Part shown: positions 1-8,631 of the stretch, piece after piece | How positions within the stretch are numbered: position 1 is the stretch's first letter | How the letters are laid out: the number at the start of each line of letters is the position of its first letter | Origin: Thermosipho japonicus | Lineage (GTDB): Bacteria; Thermotogota; Thermotogae; Thermotogales; Fervidobacteriaceae | Length of the DNA: 64,000 bases | Reading direction: 5' to 3' | Assembly (NCBI RefSeq): GCF_014201655.1 | Contig: NZ_JACHEX010000001.1 | Location: 423,653-487,652 of the forward strand | Notes under the pieces: model-generated | Databases searched by the model: none | Told to the model about the DNA's origin: nothing | What the model saw: the letters and a program-made list of their open reading frames with translations, nothing else | Position numbers and translations under genes: made by a program

Positions 1-248
1 ACGTACATTCTGGTTCTGAAATAATTGCAAATGGTTCTATTGTAATTTTTGGCCAATGTAGTGGAATTGTACGTGCAGGTATTAAGATTAAGCCTTCATA
101 TATTCTTGCGCTTTCAATGAACACTCCTCTAGTTCAAATTGGAGAAGTAAAACATCAAGTAAACAATAATTATAAAAATCCAGTCTTTATTTATGAAAAA
201 GGAGGAAAATTATTTTTTGATGAGTTTAAAAAGGAGGAAGAATTGTGA
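1..248 (+). CDS. minC: septum site-determining protein MinC, C-terminal part (5' end outside window)
   Basis: This is an open frame entering from the left edge (first whole codon at base 3) and ending in TGA at 246-248. It reads about 81 residues. The start, [18 protein letters not shown] followed by CSGIVRAG, is the repeating Gly-rich pattern of the MinC C-terminal beta-helix, which dimerises and binds MinD and FtsZ to block septum placement. The last residues are acidic/basic (FKKEEEL). The stop overlaps the secA GTG by 4 nt, and the secA ribosome site lies inside this gene, so the two are probably translationally coupled. The N-terminal FtsZ-inhibiting domain cannot be seen. Family assignment rests on the beta-helix pattern only. 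Confidence 0.75.
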   Translation, partial: VHSGSEIIANGSIVIFGQCSGIVRAGIKIKPSYILALSMNTPLVQIGEVKHQVNNNYKNPVFIYEKGGKLFFDEFKKEEEL

Positions 249-2815
249 AATTATTCGACAAAAATGAAAGGGTTATAAAAAAATATTGGAAAAAAGTAAA
301 CAAGATCAAAAAGATAAACCTTGAAAGTAAAAAATTAACTGAATTAATTAATTCCATGAAAACAATTAAAGAAAATATTACACTTGAAAATATTGACGAA
401 TATCTTCCAGAAGTTTTTGCAATAGTAAGAGAAGTATCCAAACGAGTAATTGGATTAAGACCATTTGATGTACAACTTATAGGTGCAATGGTTCTTCATG
501 AGGGGAAAGTTGCAGAAATGAAAACAGGTGAAGGAAAAACTCTAGTTGCAACTATGCCGGTTGTATTAAATGCACTACTTGGAAAAGGTGTTCATCTTGT
601 AACTGTAAATGATTATCTTGCAAAAAGAGACGCTATGTGGATGGGACCTATATATCTTGCTTTGGGACTTAGAGTCGGCGTTATAAACACACAAAACAAA
701 TCGTATGAGGTTATTTGGAAAAATAAAGAACTTGCAAAAAAGGCGTTAAATGAAAATTTGAGTGTTTGGCCTCAAGGTTTTAATGGAGAATTTCTTGAAG
801 ATGAGGTAAAAAATAAAGAAGCGCTAGAAGCTTATCAGGTTGAATTGAAGGAAATCAGCAGAAAAGAAGCATATGAGTGTGATATAACATACGGAACAAA
901 TACAGAGTTTGGATTTGATTACTTAAGAGATAATCTTGTAATTGACCTGGAGGATAGAGTTCAAAGAGGACATTTTTATGCGATAGTAGATGAAGTAGAT
1001 AGTATCCTTATAGACGAGGCAAGAACTCCTTTGATAATAAGTGGTCCATCAAAAACAAAAGCTTCAGATTATATTCGCTTCAATCAAATTGCCAAAAAGC
1101 TTGTAAAAGACAAGCATTTTACTATAGACGAGCAGAAAAAATCTGTAATACTAACAGACGAAGGTATTGAATATATCGAAAAACTTTTAAATATAGAAAA
1201 TCTCTATGACCCTGAACACGTTAATAAAATGTATTTCTTACTAAATGCTTTAAAAGCACATTACCTGTTTAAAAAAGATGTAGATTATATTATACATAAC
1301 GGCGAGATTATAATAGTAGATGAATTCACAGGTAGACTTCTTCCAGGAAGAAGATACAGCGGAGGGCTTCACCAAGCTATTGAAGCAAAAGAAGGAGTTA
1401 AAATCAAAGAAGAGTCGGTTACTTATGCAACTATAACATACCAGAATTACTTTAGAATGTATGAAAAACTTTCTGGTATGACAGGAACTGCTAAAACAGA
1501 GGAAGAAGAATTTAAACAAATATACGGTATGGAAGTAGTTGTTATTCCAACTCACAAACCAATGATCAGAATAGATAGAGACGATTTAATTTACAGAACA
1601 GAAAACGAAAAATTTGAGGCAGTCGTAAAAGAAATTAAAAAACGCTATGAAAAAGGACAACCTGTTTTAGTGGGTACAACATCCATTGAAAAAAGTGAAA
1701 GATTGAGTAAAATGCTAAGCAAAGAAAAAATACCTCACAACGTCTTAAATGCAAAACATCATGAAAAGGAAGCTCAAATCGTTGCATTAGCTGGCCAAAA
1801 AGGTTCAGTTACAATTGCAACTAATATGGCCGGTAGGGGTACAGACATTAAATTAGGTCCCGGTGTAAAGGAGTTAGGCGGGTTACTTATAATCGGAACT
1901 GAAAGACATGAAAGTAGAAGAATAGATAACCAACTTAGAGGTAGAGCTGGAAGACAAGGTGACCCAGGTGAATCTATATTCTTCTTGTCCTTAGAAGATG
2001 ATATTATAAGAATATTTGGTGGAGAAAAACTTGAAAAAATAATGAATCTAGTAAAAATTGAAAAAGGCGAGCCTATATACCATCCTATGCTTACAAAATT
2101 AATAGAAAGAGTTCAAAAAAAGGTTGAAAGTATAAATTTTGGAATAAGAAAAAATTTGCTTCAAATGGATACTGTTTTGGACACACAAAGACGAGCAATA
2201 TATAGTTATAGAGAATATTTACTTTCAGGAAATATCGATGAACACTTTAACGATGCAATAGATGACTTTATTGAAAGAAGGCTTGAAGAATTTTGTGAAA
2301 AAGGCGTTTGTAATGTAGAAGAAATAAAAGAATCTTTAAAAATATTAAATATTAGTCTTGATAAACTACCTGATACTAGAAACGAACTAAAAGAATATCT
2401 AAAAAATCTTTTAATAGAAAAATTTGAAAATAAAAAGGAAGAATTGGGAGAAGATTTCCCAAAAATTGGAAAGTTCATAGCATTACGTGTAATAGACGAA
2501 AATTGGAGACAATATCTTGAAGAAGTTGAACATGTAAAAGAAGCAGTAAGCCTTAGAGCATATGGTCAAAAAGATCCAATCTTAGAATTTAAAAAGGAAA
2601 CATTTAGAATGTTTGATGAGATGATGGCAAAAATATTTGAACAAACTATAATCTATACATTAAACATAAGAAAAATCACTGATGAAGCCGAAAAAGAGTC
2701 AGAAAACGAGCTGAAAAAAATAAATACCCAACACGATGAATTTACACTTGTAAACAGAAAAGAGAGAAGAGTTGCAGAAAAGAAAGGAAAAAAGAAATTA
2801 AAAGTCAAGAGGTGA
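245..2815 (+). CDS. secA: preprotein translocase ATPase SecA
   Basis: 856 residues. This is the ATP-driven motor that pushes unfolded preproteins through SecYEG at the inner membrane. The Walker A segment MKTGEGKT is at about residues 92-99; [15 protein letters not shown], at about 249, is the DEAD-box Walker B region; and [12 protein letters not shown] is the helicase motif VI region. Length is close to other Thermotogales SecA proteins. The C-terminus ends in a lysine/arginine-rich tail (about [19 protein letters not shown]) and has no Cys-rich zinc-binding SEC-C motif, so there is no obvious SecB-binding tail. The GTG start is preceded by AAGGAGGAAG inside minC and overlaps the minC stop by 4 nt. 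Confidence 0.97.
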   Translation: MKLFDKNERVIKKYWKKVNKIKKINLESKKLTELINSMKTIKENITLENIDEYLPEVFAIVREVSKRVIGLRPFDVQLIGAMVLHEGKVAEMKTGEGKTLVATMPVVLNALLGKGVHLVTVNDYLAKRDAMWMGPIYLALGLRVGVINTQNKSYEVIWKNKELAKKALNENLSVWPQGFNGEFLEDEVKNKEALEAYQVELKEISRKEAYECDITYGTNTEFGFDYLRDNLVIDLEDRVQRGHFYAIVDEVDSILIDEARTPLIISGPSKTKASDYIRFNQIAKKLVKDKHFTIDEQKKSVILTDEGIEYIEKLLNIENLYDPEHVNKMYFLLNALKAHYLFKKDVDYIIHNGEIIIVDEFTGRLLPGRRYSGGLHQAIEAKEGVKIKEESVTYATITYQNYFRMYEKLSGMTGTAKTEEEEFKQIYGMEVVVIPTHKPMIRIDRDDLIYRTENEKFEAVVKEIKKRYEKGQPVLVGTTSIEKSERLSKMLSKEKIPHNVLNAKHHEKEAQIVALAGQKGSVTIATNMAGRGTDIKLGPGVKELGGLLIIGTERHESRRIDNQLRGRAGRQGDPGESIFFLSLEDDIIRIFGGEKLEKIMNLVKIEKGEPIYHPMLTKLIERVQKKVESINFGIRKNLLQMDTVLDTQRRAIYSYREYLLSGNIDEHFNDAIDDFIERRLEEFCEKGVCNVEEIKESLKILNISLDKLPDTRNELKEYLKNLLIEKFENKKEELGEDFPKIGKFIALRVIDENWRQYLEEVEHVKEAVSLRAYGQKDPILEFKKETFRMFDEMMAKIFEQTIIYTLNIRKITDEAEKESENELKKINTQHDEFTLVNRKERRVAEKKGKKKLKVKR

Positions 2816-2819
2816 AATA

Positions 2820-3539
2820 ATGAAAATCCAGGGAATTATTTTTACAACTAATGAAGTACCTAGAAAACTTTATAAATTAAAAAGTGGAAAAGTACGTGAG
2901 TTAAAAAAATCTGGACCCGTAATATTGAACCCTGGTGATTATATTGCAATTGCTGAATATTTACTTGAAATCCCTCTTTTTGGTGATGTCTCTGCTATCG
3001 AAGAATCGGAAATTGAAGAGGTAGAATTATCAGATGAATTTGAAAACATTTTAAAAAGATTAATTGAATTAAGAAAAAACAAAAATGCTGAAGAAAATTT
3101 TTCTTTAGAAGACTTCGTAATTGACGAGGAGAATATTGATAATGTAATAGAAGAAGTAGAAACACTCTTGTCGCTTACTTCAGATAATCTACCCGACGAT
3201 GAAGAAGCAGCTATAAATCTAATTGAATCAATAGATGATTCAAAAATGATCACAAAAGTAAATTATATAAAAAGCTTTTTCAAAAAATTCCCAGACTCAA
3301 AACTTGGCGGAGATCTCATATTGGACACTGCAAAGAAAGTTTATTCCACACTTGGAGATAGATATATAGCAAAACTACTTTGTAAGAAAATAATTTTACA
3401 TTATTCAGATGATTTAGAATTATGCCACAATGCACTAAATTTATTAGCACTTGTTTACAAAGAAGAAGGAAATGTAATGTGGCTTACTTATTCGGAAATT
3501 GCCAAGCATGTTGAGGTGATGCTAAATGAAAACAAATGA
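2820..3539 (+). CDS. uncharacterised protein with cyclic-nucleotide-binding-like N-terminus
   Basis: 239 residues, starting 4 nt after secA with its ribosome site in the secA stop region. The first ~60 residues (PRKLYKLKSGKVREL, NPGDYIAIAEYLLEIPLFGD, VSAIEES) follow the order of a cNMP-binding beta-roll: a Lxxx-SGxV strand, a G-D-x-I turn, and a closing A-x-E-x-S. The phosphate-binding cassette is degenerate. A long acidic middle (many Glu/Asp) and a helical C-terminus follow, possibly TPR-like. There is no signal peptide. It overlaps the next gene by 14 nt, which also has a cNMP-like fold, so the two probably act together. Function unknown; the fold call is my inference from pattern. Confidence 0.7.
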   Translation: MKIQGIIFTTNEVPRKLYKLKSGKVRELKKSGPVILNPGDYIAIAEYLLEIPLFGDVSAIEESEIEEVELSDEFENILKRLIELRKNKNAEENFSLEDFVIDEENIDNVIEEVETLLSLTSDNLPDDEEAAINLIESIDDSKMITKVNYIKSFFKKFPDSKLGGDLILDTAKKVYSTLGDRYIAKLLCKKIILHYSDDLELCHNALNLLALVYKEEGNVMWLTYSEIAKHVEVMLNENK

Positions 3540-3843
3540 GATAAAAAAAGGAGAAAAAATATTTGAGGAAGGTCAAGAAGCAAAATCAGTTTATTTAATA
3601 AAGTCTGGCGAAGTAGTAATAAAATTTGGTCAATTAGAAGAAAAAATGGAAAAAAATGACGTTATTGGAATTGAGTCACTAATTAATGAAAATTATACAG
3701 AAAGCGCAATTGCTCATACAGATGTAAAATTAACCGAATTAACACCCGAAGAGTTTAAAGAATTATATAGTGGCACTGATGTTGAAAAAAAAGCTATTAA
3801 ATCATTTACTAAAAGGACAATGAAGCTGCTTGGCTGGCTTTAA
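3526..3843 (+). CDS. small cyclic-nucleotide-binding-domain-like protein
   Basis: 105 residues. KKGEKIFEEGQEAKSVYLIK followed by SGEVVIKFG is the classic start of a cNMP-binding (CRP/PKA-R type) beta-roll, and NDVIGIESL-AIAHTDVKLTELTPEEF matches its later strands. The arginine-containing phosphate-binding cassette that usually holds cAMP is not visible, and no DNA-binding domain is attached. It is therefore unlikely to be a CRP-type regulator and may be a structural or ligand-free module. It starts 14 nt inside the preceding gene with GAGGTGATGCTAA as ribosome site. Residues 1-90 cover the domain and the rest is a short basic tail. Partner and ligand are unknown. Confidence 0.75.
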   Translation: MKTNEIKKGEKIFEEGQEAKSVYLIKSGEVVIKFGQLEEKMEKNDVIGIESLINENYTESAIAHTDVKLTELTPEEFKELYSGTDVEKKAIKSFTKRTMKLLGWL

Positions 3844-3907
3844 TCGTAATTTTCTAAATTTGATTAACTACCTTAGCAATGTTAAAATTTTAGCGGAGGT
3901 GATGATT

Positions 3908-4315
3908 TTGAAGTCAAATAAAATAGATCACATTGGCATAGCAGTAAAAGATGCCAAAGAAAGATTGAAACTTTACAAAGATTTTCTTGGGCTTGAAGTT
4001 AGTGGGGAAGAAGAACTACCAGAAAGAGGATTAAAAGTATACTTTGTAAAAATTGGCGAAACAAGATTCGAATTGCTTGAACCACTTAATGAAAATTCTG
4101 AAATTTCATCATTTTTAGAGAAAAAAGGTGAAGGAATTCACCATGTAGCTATTAATGTATCAGGCATTGATGAAGCTGTAGAACTTGCAAAAAATCTTGG
4201 TTTTAAACCACTTTCAGATGAACCAAAGAAAGGTGCTGGAGGAACTAAGGTACTGTTCTTACATCCAAAAACAACTGGCGGCGTGTTGTTAGAATTAGTA
4301 GAAGGAAATCACTAA
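3908..4315 (+). CDS. mce: methylmalonyl-CoA epimerase
   Basis: 135 residues from the TTG at 3908. It interconverts (S)- and (R)-methylmalonyl-CoA. It is a VOC-superfamily protein: IDHIGIAVKD at the N-terminus (metal ligand His8), EGIHHVAINV (His78) and LLELVEG (Glu129) supply the metal site, and SGEEELPERGLKVYFVKIG is the typical middle. I prefer the TTG over the longer ATG frame from 3830 because GGAGGTGAT ends 4 nt before the TTG; the extra upstream residues are not family-like and the upstream ATG at 3902 sits inside the Shine-Dalgarno sequence. First gene of the methylmalonyl-CoA module; the carboxyltransferase follows after 14 nt. Confidence 0.93.
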   Translation: MKSNKIDHIGIAVKDAKERLKLYKDFLGLEVSGEEELPERGLKVYFVKIGETRFELLEPLNENSEISSFLEKKGEGIHHVAINVSGIDEAVELAKNLGFKPLSDEPKKGAGGTKVLFLHPKTTGGVLLELVEGNH

Positions 4316-4329
4316 AAGGAGGAAAAACG

Positions 4330-5871
4330 ATGGAAGAATTAATAAAAAAACTCAAAGAATTAGAAGAAAAAATTGAATCTGGTGGAGGAGAAAAACAAAT
4401 TGAAAAGCAACATAAAGCAGGAAAATTAACTGCAAGAGAAAGGGTTGCTCTTTTATTTGACGAAGGCACTTTCGAAGAAATTGATAAATTTGTAAAACAT
4501 AGGAACACTAATTTTGGACTTGATAAAAAAGAATTACCCGCAGATGGAGTAATTGTTGGAATTGGAAAAATTAATGGAAGACCTGTCGCAGCATTTTCGC
4601 AGGATTTCACAGTAATGGGCGGCTCTTTAGGAGAAATGCATGCAAAAAAAATCGTTAAAATAATGGATCTTGCAATGAAGTTAGGCATACCAATTATAGG
4701 AATTAACGATTCAGGTGGTGCAAGAATACAAGAAGGCGTTGATGCATTGTATGGTTATGGTGAAATATTCTTTAGAAATACCCTTGCTTCAGGTGTAATA
4801 CCTCAAATCACGATTATAGCCGGTCCATGTGCGGGAGGCGCAGTCTATTCACCAGCAATTACTGATTTTGTAATAATGGTTGATAAAACTGCTCAAATGT
4901 TTATCACAGGTCCAAATGTAATTAAAGCAGTTACAGGTGAAGAAATAACTAAAGAAGATCTTGGAGGAGCTTTCATTCATAATTCAAAAAGTGGTAATGC
5001 ACACTTTGTAGCACAAAGCGATGAAGATGCAATCAATATTGCAAAAAAATTACTTTCATATATTCCACAAAATAATATGGAAGAACCTTTTGTAACATCT
5101 TCTACACAAGATTTAGATATTGATGACTCAATACTCAATATTGTTTCACCAGATTCCAAAAAAGGATACGATGTTAAAAATGTAATTAAGAAAATTGTAG
5201 ATAATGGCGAATTTTTAGAAGTTCACGAACATTTTGCAAAGAACATAGTAGTAGGTTTTGCAAGGATAAATGGTTATCCAGTAGGTATAATTGCAAATCA
5301 ACCAAATGTATTTGCAGGTGTTCTTGATATTGATTCTTCAGACAAAGCTGCAAGATTTATTAGATTCTTAGATGCATTTAATATTCCTATTGTCACATTC
5401 GTAGACACTCCAGGATATCTTCCTGGCACAAAACAAGAACACGGTGGAATAATACGCCACGGAGCTAAATTACTTTATGCATATAGTGAAGCAACTGTTC
5501 CAAAAATAACAATAATATTAAGGAAGGCCTTTGGTGGAGCATATATAGCAATGGGAAGTAAACACCTTGGTGCAGACTTTGTTGCAGCTTGGCCAACAGC
5601 CGAAGTTGCAGTTATGGGACCTGAAGGTGCTGCAAATATTATTTTTAAACGCGACATTGAAAACTCAGAAAATCCTGAAGAAACCAGAAAACAAAAGATT
5701 GAAGAATATAAAAACGCATTTTCAAACCCATATGTAGCTGCTTCAAGAGGTTATATTGACGCAGTAATAGATCCAAGACAAACTAGAAGATTTATTGCTC
5801 AATCTCTAGAATACGGAAAAACAAAAGTTGAACCAAGGCCAAAGAAAAAGCATGGAAATATACCATTATGA
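4330..5871 (+). CDS. mmdA: acyl-CoA carboxyltransferase (methylmalonyl-CoA decarboxylase alpha / propionyl-CoA carboxylase beta)
   Basis: 513 residues, the usual length for the family. It moves CO2 between the carboxybiotin on the carrier protein and propionyl-CoA. It has two crotonase-like halves: the N-terminal half with KLTARERVALLFDEGTF and NDSGGARIQEGVDALYGY, and the C-terminal half with FVDTPGYLPGTKQEHGGIIR, KAFGGAYIAMGSK and WPTAEVAVMGPEGA, which are signature stretches of the biotin-dependent carboxyltransferase family. The neighbours encode an OadG-like subunit and a biotin carrier, favouring a sodium-pumping methylmalonyl-CoA decarboxylase over a biosynthetic carboxylase; the membrane beta subunit is not in this window. 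SD AAAGGAGG lies 8 nt before ATG. Confidence 0.93.
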   Translation: MEELIKKLKELEEKIESGGGEKQIEKQHKAGKLTARERVALLFDEGTFEEIDKFVKHRNTNFGLDKKELPADGVIVGIGKINGRPVAAFSQDFTVMGGSLGEMHAKKIVKIMDLAMKLGIPIIGINDSGGARIQEGVDALYGYGEIFFRNTLASGVIPQITIIAGPCAGGAVYSPAITDFVIMVDKTAQMFITGPNVIKAVTGEEITKEDLGGAFIHNSKSGNAHFVAQSDEDAINIAKKLLSYIPQNNMEEPFVTSSTQDLDIDDSILNIVSPDSKKGYDVKNVIKKIVDNGEFLEVHEHFAKNIVVGFARINGYPVGIIANQPNVFAGVLDIDSSDKAARFIRFLDAFNIPIVTFVDTPGYLPGTKQEHGGIIRHGAKLLYAYSEATVPKITIILRKAFGGAYIAMGSKHLGADFVAAWPTAEVAVMGPEGAANIIFKRDIENSENPEETRKQKIEEYKNAFSNPYVAASRGYIDAVIDPRQTRRFIAQSLEYGKTKVEPRPKKKHGNIPL

Positions 5872-5881
5872 GGTGAAATAA

Positions 5882-6229
5882 ATGCAAATGTTTATAATTA
5901 CCTTCATAGGTCTTGTAACAGTATTTATAATATTTTTCATTCTATATTTTGTTTTCTTGCTTTTTGGATTTTTCTCAAAAAAAGCTTCTATGAAATTACC
6001 TAAAAAAATTCACTCTCAAGAAGTAACAAACGAAAAAAATATTCTACTTGAGAGTGAAGAAAGTGAAGAAGAAATCGCAGCTGTCATGGCTGCTATATAC
6101 GCGTTAATGGGGAGTAATATAAGAATAATATCTGTATCAAAGAAAAACAGAAAAAGAGAATGGACCTTCTGGAAAAAAACTGGATGGAGAGGTGTAAAAG
6201 GATGGTCAGAAAGTTCAAGGTTAGAGTAA
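5882..6229 (+). CDS. OadG-like gamma/delta subunit of a sodium-pump decarboxylase
   Basis: 115 residues. There is one membrane span near the N-terminus (about residues 3-30, very rich in Phe/Ile/Val), then a variable charged linker, then SEEEIAAVMAAIYALMG, the conserved E-E-x-A-A-x-x-A-A-I motif of OadG-type subunits. The basic/aromatic C-terminus (REWTFWKKTGWR) is also typical. In characterised systems this subunit anchors the carboxyltransferase to the membrane complex. The end of the gene overlaps the start of the biotin carrier gene by 28 nt. Strong circumstantial support for a membrane decarboxylase complex. Confidence 0.85.
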   Translation: MQMFIITFIGLVTVFIIFFILYFVFLLFGFFSKKASMKLPKKIHSQEVTNEKNILLESEESEEEIAAVMAAIYALMGSNIRIISVSKKNRKREWTFWKKTGWRGVKGWSESSRLE

Positions 6230-6609
6230 ACGGAAAGGAATACACAGTAGAAGTTGAAGAATTAGGTGGCTCTCAATCGATTCAGAGCGCTCCAAATCCT
6301 GAGCCAGTTGTCGAAAATGAAACAAAACTAATACAACCTCAATCAACTGTTGAAGAAAAACCTGCTCCAAAACAAGAAGTAGCAACCCCATCTTCTGGAG
6401 CAAAAGTTGTTGCCCCAATGTCAGGAATAGTATTAAAAGTTTTGGTTTCAGTTGGTCAAAAAATTAATTCAGGCGACAAAGTGGTTATTTTGGAAGCTAT
6501 GAAAATGGAAAATGAAATTATCTCTGAATTTTCCGGAACTGTTAAAAACGTATTGGTTAAAGAAGGAGACAACGTAGATACAGGTCAAGTATTAATTGAA
6601 CTTGAATAG
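6202..6609 (+). CDS. biotin carboxyl carrier protein (decarboxylase biotin subunit)
   Basis: 135 residues from ATG 6202. The short N-terminus ([19 protein letters not shown]) is followed by a Pro/Ala/Glu-rich flexible linker (about residues 30-65) and a C-terminal biotinyl domain with EAMKMEN, in which Lys101 is the predicted biotin site. It carries CO2 between the decarboxylase/transferase sites of the complex. The ATG at 6202 is chosen because GAGGTG is 8 nt upstream and the N-terminus then matches the family; the longer frame from 6160 adds residues read from the overlapping OadG-like gene. Overlap with the preceding gene is 28 nt. Confidence 0.93.
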   Translation: MVRKFKVRVNGKEYTVEVEELGGSQSIQSAPNPEPVVENETKLIQPQSTVEEKPAPKQEVATPSSGAKVVAPMSGIVLKVLVSVGQKINSGDKVVILEAMKMENEIISEFSGTVKNVLVKEGDNVDTGQVLIELE

Positions 6610-6620
6610 GGGGAGAAAAC

Positions 6621-7019
6621 ATGGAAAAAAAGATAAGAGTACTAATTGCTAAACCAGGACTTGATGGTCATGATAGAGGAGCTAAAGTTGTATCAAAAGC
6701 ATTGAGAGACGCTGGTATGGAAGTAATATATACAGGTCTTAGACAGACTCCAGAACAAATAGTCAAAGCTGCTATCCAAGAAGATGTTGATGTTATAGGA
6801 CTTTCAATACTTTCTGGAGCACATATGAGTATTTGCAAAAAAGTATTAGACCTTATGGAAGAAAATGGTATAGAAAATATTCCCGTATTTGTCGGTGGAA
6901 TAATTCCAGAAGATGATGCAAGAGAACTTAAGAAAATGGGAATAAAAGAAGTTTTTGGTCCTGGGACACCCCTTTCAAAAATTGTAGAAAGAATAAAAGG
7001 ACTTTTTGCGGAGGTATAG
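6621..7019 (+). CDS. methylmalonyl-CoA mutase, B12-binding (small) subunit
   Basis: 132 residues. This is a stand-alone cobalamin-binding domain: [14 protein letters not shown] carries the DxHxxG motif with His17 as predicted cobalt ligand; [10 protein letters not shown] and [10 protein letters not shown] are the SxL and GG signatures that complete the base-off B12 site. It pairs with a separate catalytic subunit to convert methylmalonyl-CoA to succinyl-CoA. That large subunit is not next to it here. The ribosome site is the G-run ATAGGGGGAG at 6606, not a GGAGG sequence. MeaB follows after 2 nt, fitting a mutase-chaperone pair. Confidence 0.93.
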   Translation: MEKKIRVLIAKPGLDGHDRGAKVVSKALRDAGMEVIYTGLRQTPEQIVKAAIQEDVDVIGLSILSGAHMSICKKVLDLMEENGIENIPVFVGGIIPEDDARELKKMGIKEVFGPGTPLSKIVERIKGLFAEV

Positions 7020-7021
7020 AA

Positions 7022-7897
7022 TTGAAAGAATTAATTGAAAAATTAAAACAAAAAGATCAAAAAGCATTGGCAAAACTTATAACGTATGTTGAAAACAATG
7101 AAGATACATCTTTCATAGAAGAATTGCCATCTTCGGGTTCAAAAATCATCGGAATTACTGGAAGCCCCGGTGCAGGAAAAAGCTCGCTTGTTGATGCTAT
7201 TATTACAAAACTAAGAGAAGCGGGGAAAACTGTCGGTATTATCGCAATAGATCCATCTAGTCCTTTCACTGGTGGTGCCTTCTTAGGTGACAGAATAAGG
7301 ATGAAAAAACATTTCCTGGATGATGGAGTTTTTATAAGAAGTATGGGAAGTGGTAATAGTCTTGGCGGGCTTAATGAAAGTATATTTGATGTAATAAAAT
7401 TGATGGATACATTCGGTTTTGATTATATACTTATAGAAACGGTAGGGGCAGGACAAAGCGAAATTGACGTTGTATTTGCATCGGATGTGGTAATATTGGT
7501 TTTATCTCCAGGAAATGGTGATGAAATTCAACTATTAAAGGCTGGTATAATGGAAATCGGTGATATTTATGTTATAAATAAAGCAGATTTAGATGGTGCA
7601 AATTCTCTAAAAGTACAATTGGAATATACATTATCATTTTCCAATGTTAAAAAGCCTATCATAGAAACTATTGCAACTTCTGGAGTAGGAGTGGACAAAT
7701 TAGTTGAGAGTATAAATGATTGTTTTTATAACTTTTCAAAAAACGGAGAATTAAAAAAACGCCTAAATAGAAGGATTAAAAAACATGCTGAAACAATAGT
7801 TCTAAAGAAGGTCAAACATATTATCAATAGCAAAGAAACCAAGAGTGTATCATCATTAGTAACGGAAACAATAAAAAGTTTGTGTAATATGGTATAA
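7022..7897 (+). CDS. meaB: MeaB/ArgK-family GTPase, chaperone of methylmalonyl-CoA mutase
   Basis: 291 residues from a TTG at 7022, with GGAGGT in the preceding stop region. G3E-family P-loop GTPase: GSPGAGKSS (residues 47-55, Walker A), DPSSPFTGGAFLGDRIRM (switch I region specific to MeaB), ETVGAGQSE (switch II) and NKAD (G4). MeaB proteins gate cofactor loading and protect B12-dependent mutases. The last codons contain a TGGTATAAT sequence that probably starts the next transcript; the stop TAA is part of that -10 element. It closes the methylmalonyl module. Confidence 0.93.
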   Translation: MKELIEKLKQKDQKALAKLITYVENNEDTSFIEELPSSGSKIIGITGSPGAGKSSLVDAIITKLREAGKTVGIIAIDPSSPFTGGAFLGDRIRMKKHFLDDGVFIRSMGSGNSLGGLNESIFDVIKLMDTFGFDYILIETVGAGQSEIDVVFASDVVILVLSPGNGDEIQLLKAGIMEIGDIYVINKADLDGANSLKVQLEYTLSFSNVKKPIIETIATSGVGVDKLVESINDCFYNFSKNGELKKRLNRRIKKHAETIVLKKVKHIINSKETKSVSSLVTETIKSLCNMV

Positions 7898-7898
7898 T
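7890..7898 (+). promoter_or_regulatory. extended -10 promoter for the TPR-protein gene
   Basis: TGGTATAAT: a consensus TATAAT (7893-7898) with the TGn extension, overlapping the meaB stop. No recognisable -35 at 17 nt, as expected for an extended -10. The predicted start near 7905 would leave a ~25-nt leader that is almost wholly the G-rich stretch at 7910-7924. Caution: the same TGGTATAAT also occurs inside coding sequence (about 7536 and 30777). Confidence 0.5.
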
Positions 7899-7909
7899 TG
7901 CTTAAAAAC

Positions 7910-7924
7910 GGGGGATAGGGGGAG
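7910..7924 (+). promoter_or_regulatory. G-rich ribosome-binding region, possible small-RNA target
   Basis: GGGGGATAGGGGGAG lies 5 nt before the ATG at 7930. Two G-runs are separated by ATA. Bases 7910-7922 are the exact reverse complement of 59323-59335 in the candidate small RNA. Pairing would cover the whole Shine-Dalgarno region. Could simply be a wobble-paired ribosome site. Confidence 0.4.
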
Positions 7925-7929
7925 TTTCT

Positions 7930-8622
7930 ATGAAAAAAGTTGCTCTTATTTTTTTGATTCTTTTATCTAGCGTATTTTTTTCAAATAGTCTTGAAGAAAA
8001 TTTTATAAAAGCAAGGAATTTTCATGATGTTAACCTAATAAAAGACGTTATATCAAATGCAAAAAAAGAACAAAATAATGTCATTTACGCAGAAGCTTTA
8101 ATGGAATATGCGCTATGGGGAAATTCTGAAAACAAAGAAAAATTATATACTGAAGCTCTTGAAGTTATTAAAAAAGAAATTAAAGAAAATCCAAATAACG
8201 GTAAAGCATATTATGTTGCAGGGGCTATAGTTGGAAGGTTGGCTCAGTATAAAGGAATCATTCAAAGTCTTTTTATGTTAAATGATTTTGACAACTACAT
8301 CGAAAAAGCTATTGAAATTCTTGATGATAACTTTTATAAAGGACTTGCATTAATTGCAATGGGAATGCGCTATAGAGATGTTCCATGGCCTCTGAGAAAC
8401 TATAAAAAAGCAGAAAAATACTTACTTGATGCCTTAGAAATTCTTCCAAATTATCCAAATATACATCTGGAACTTGGAAAGTTATATGAAAAAATGGGAA
8501 AAGTTGAAGAGGCAAAAAAAGAATATGAAATAGTTATAAATTCAAATGCTTATCCACTGTTAAATGCTACACATGAAGAAGCAAAAGAAGAAGCAAGGCA
8601 ACTTTTGCAAAATTTAAAGTGA
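7930..8622 (+). CDS. secreted TPR-repeat protein of unknown function
   Basis: 230 residues with an N-terminal signal sequence (MKKVALIFLILLSSVFFSNS) and no lipobox cysteine. The mature part is helical; YKKAEKYLLDALEILPNYPNIHLELGKLYEKMGKVEEAKKEYE is a clear TPR pair at about residues 155-200, and earlier segments (NGKAYYVAGAI) look like degenerate repeats. Probably periplasmic or exported, mediating protein contacts. The leader carries a G-rich ribosome site (GGGGGATAGGGGGAG) instead of GGAGGTGA. phoH follows after 9 nt and could be co-transcribed. Confidence 0.75.
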   Translation: MKKVALIFLILLSSVFFSNSLEENFIKARNFHDVNLIKDVISNAKKEQNNVIYAEALMEYALWGNSENKEKLYTEALEVIKKEIKENPNNGKAYYVAGAIVGRLAQYKGIIQSLFMLNDFDNYIEKAIEILDDNFYKGLALIAMGMRYRDVPWPLRNYKKAEKYLLDALEILPNYPNIHLELGKLYEKMGKVEEAKKEYEIVINSNAYPLLNATHEEAKEEARQLLQNLK

Positions 8623-8631
8623 GGTGCTTAC

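Noticed and set aside
4245..4688. 147-residue minus-strand frame across the epimerase and carboxyltransferase genes
   Set aside because: Antisense shadow of two recognised genes, with low-complexity Ser/Leu/Phe content and no ribosome site.
7534..7546. TGGTATAAT inside meaB
   Set aside because: Internal coding match (AGIMEIG) with no gene start nearby; treated as chance.
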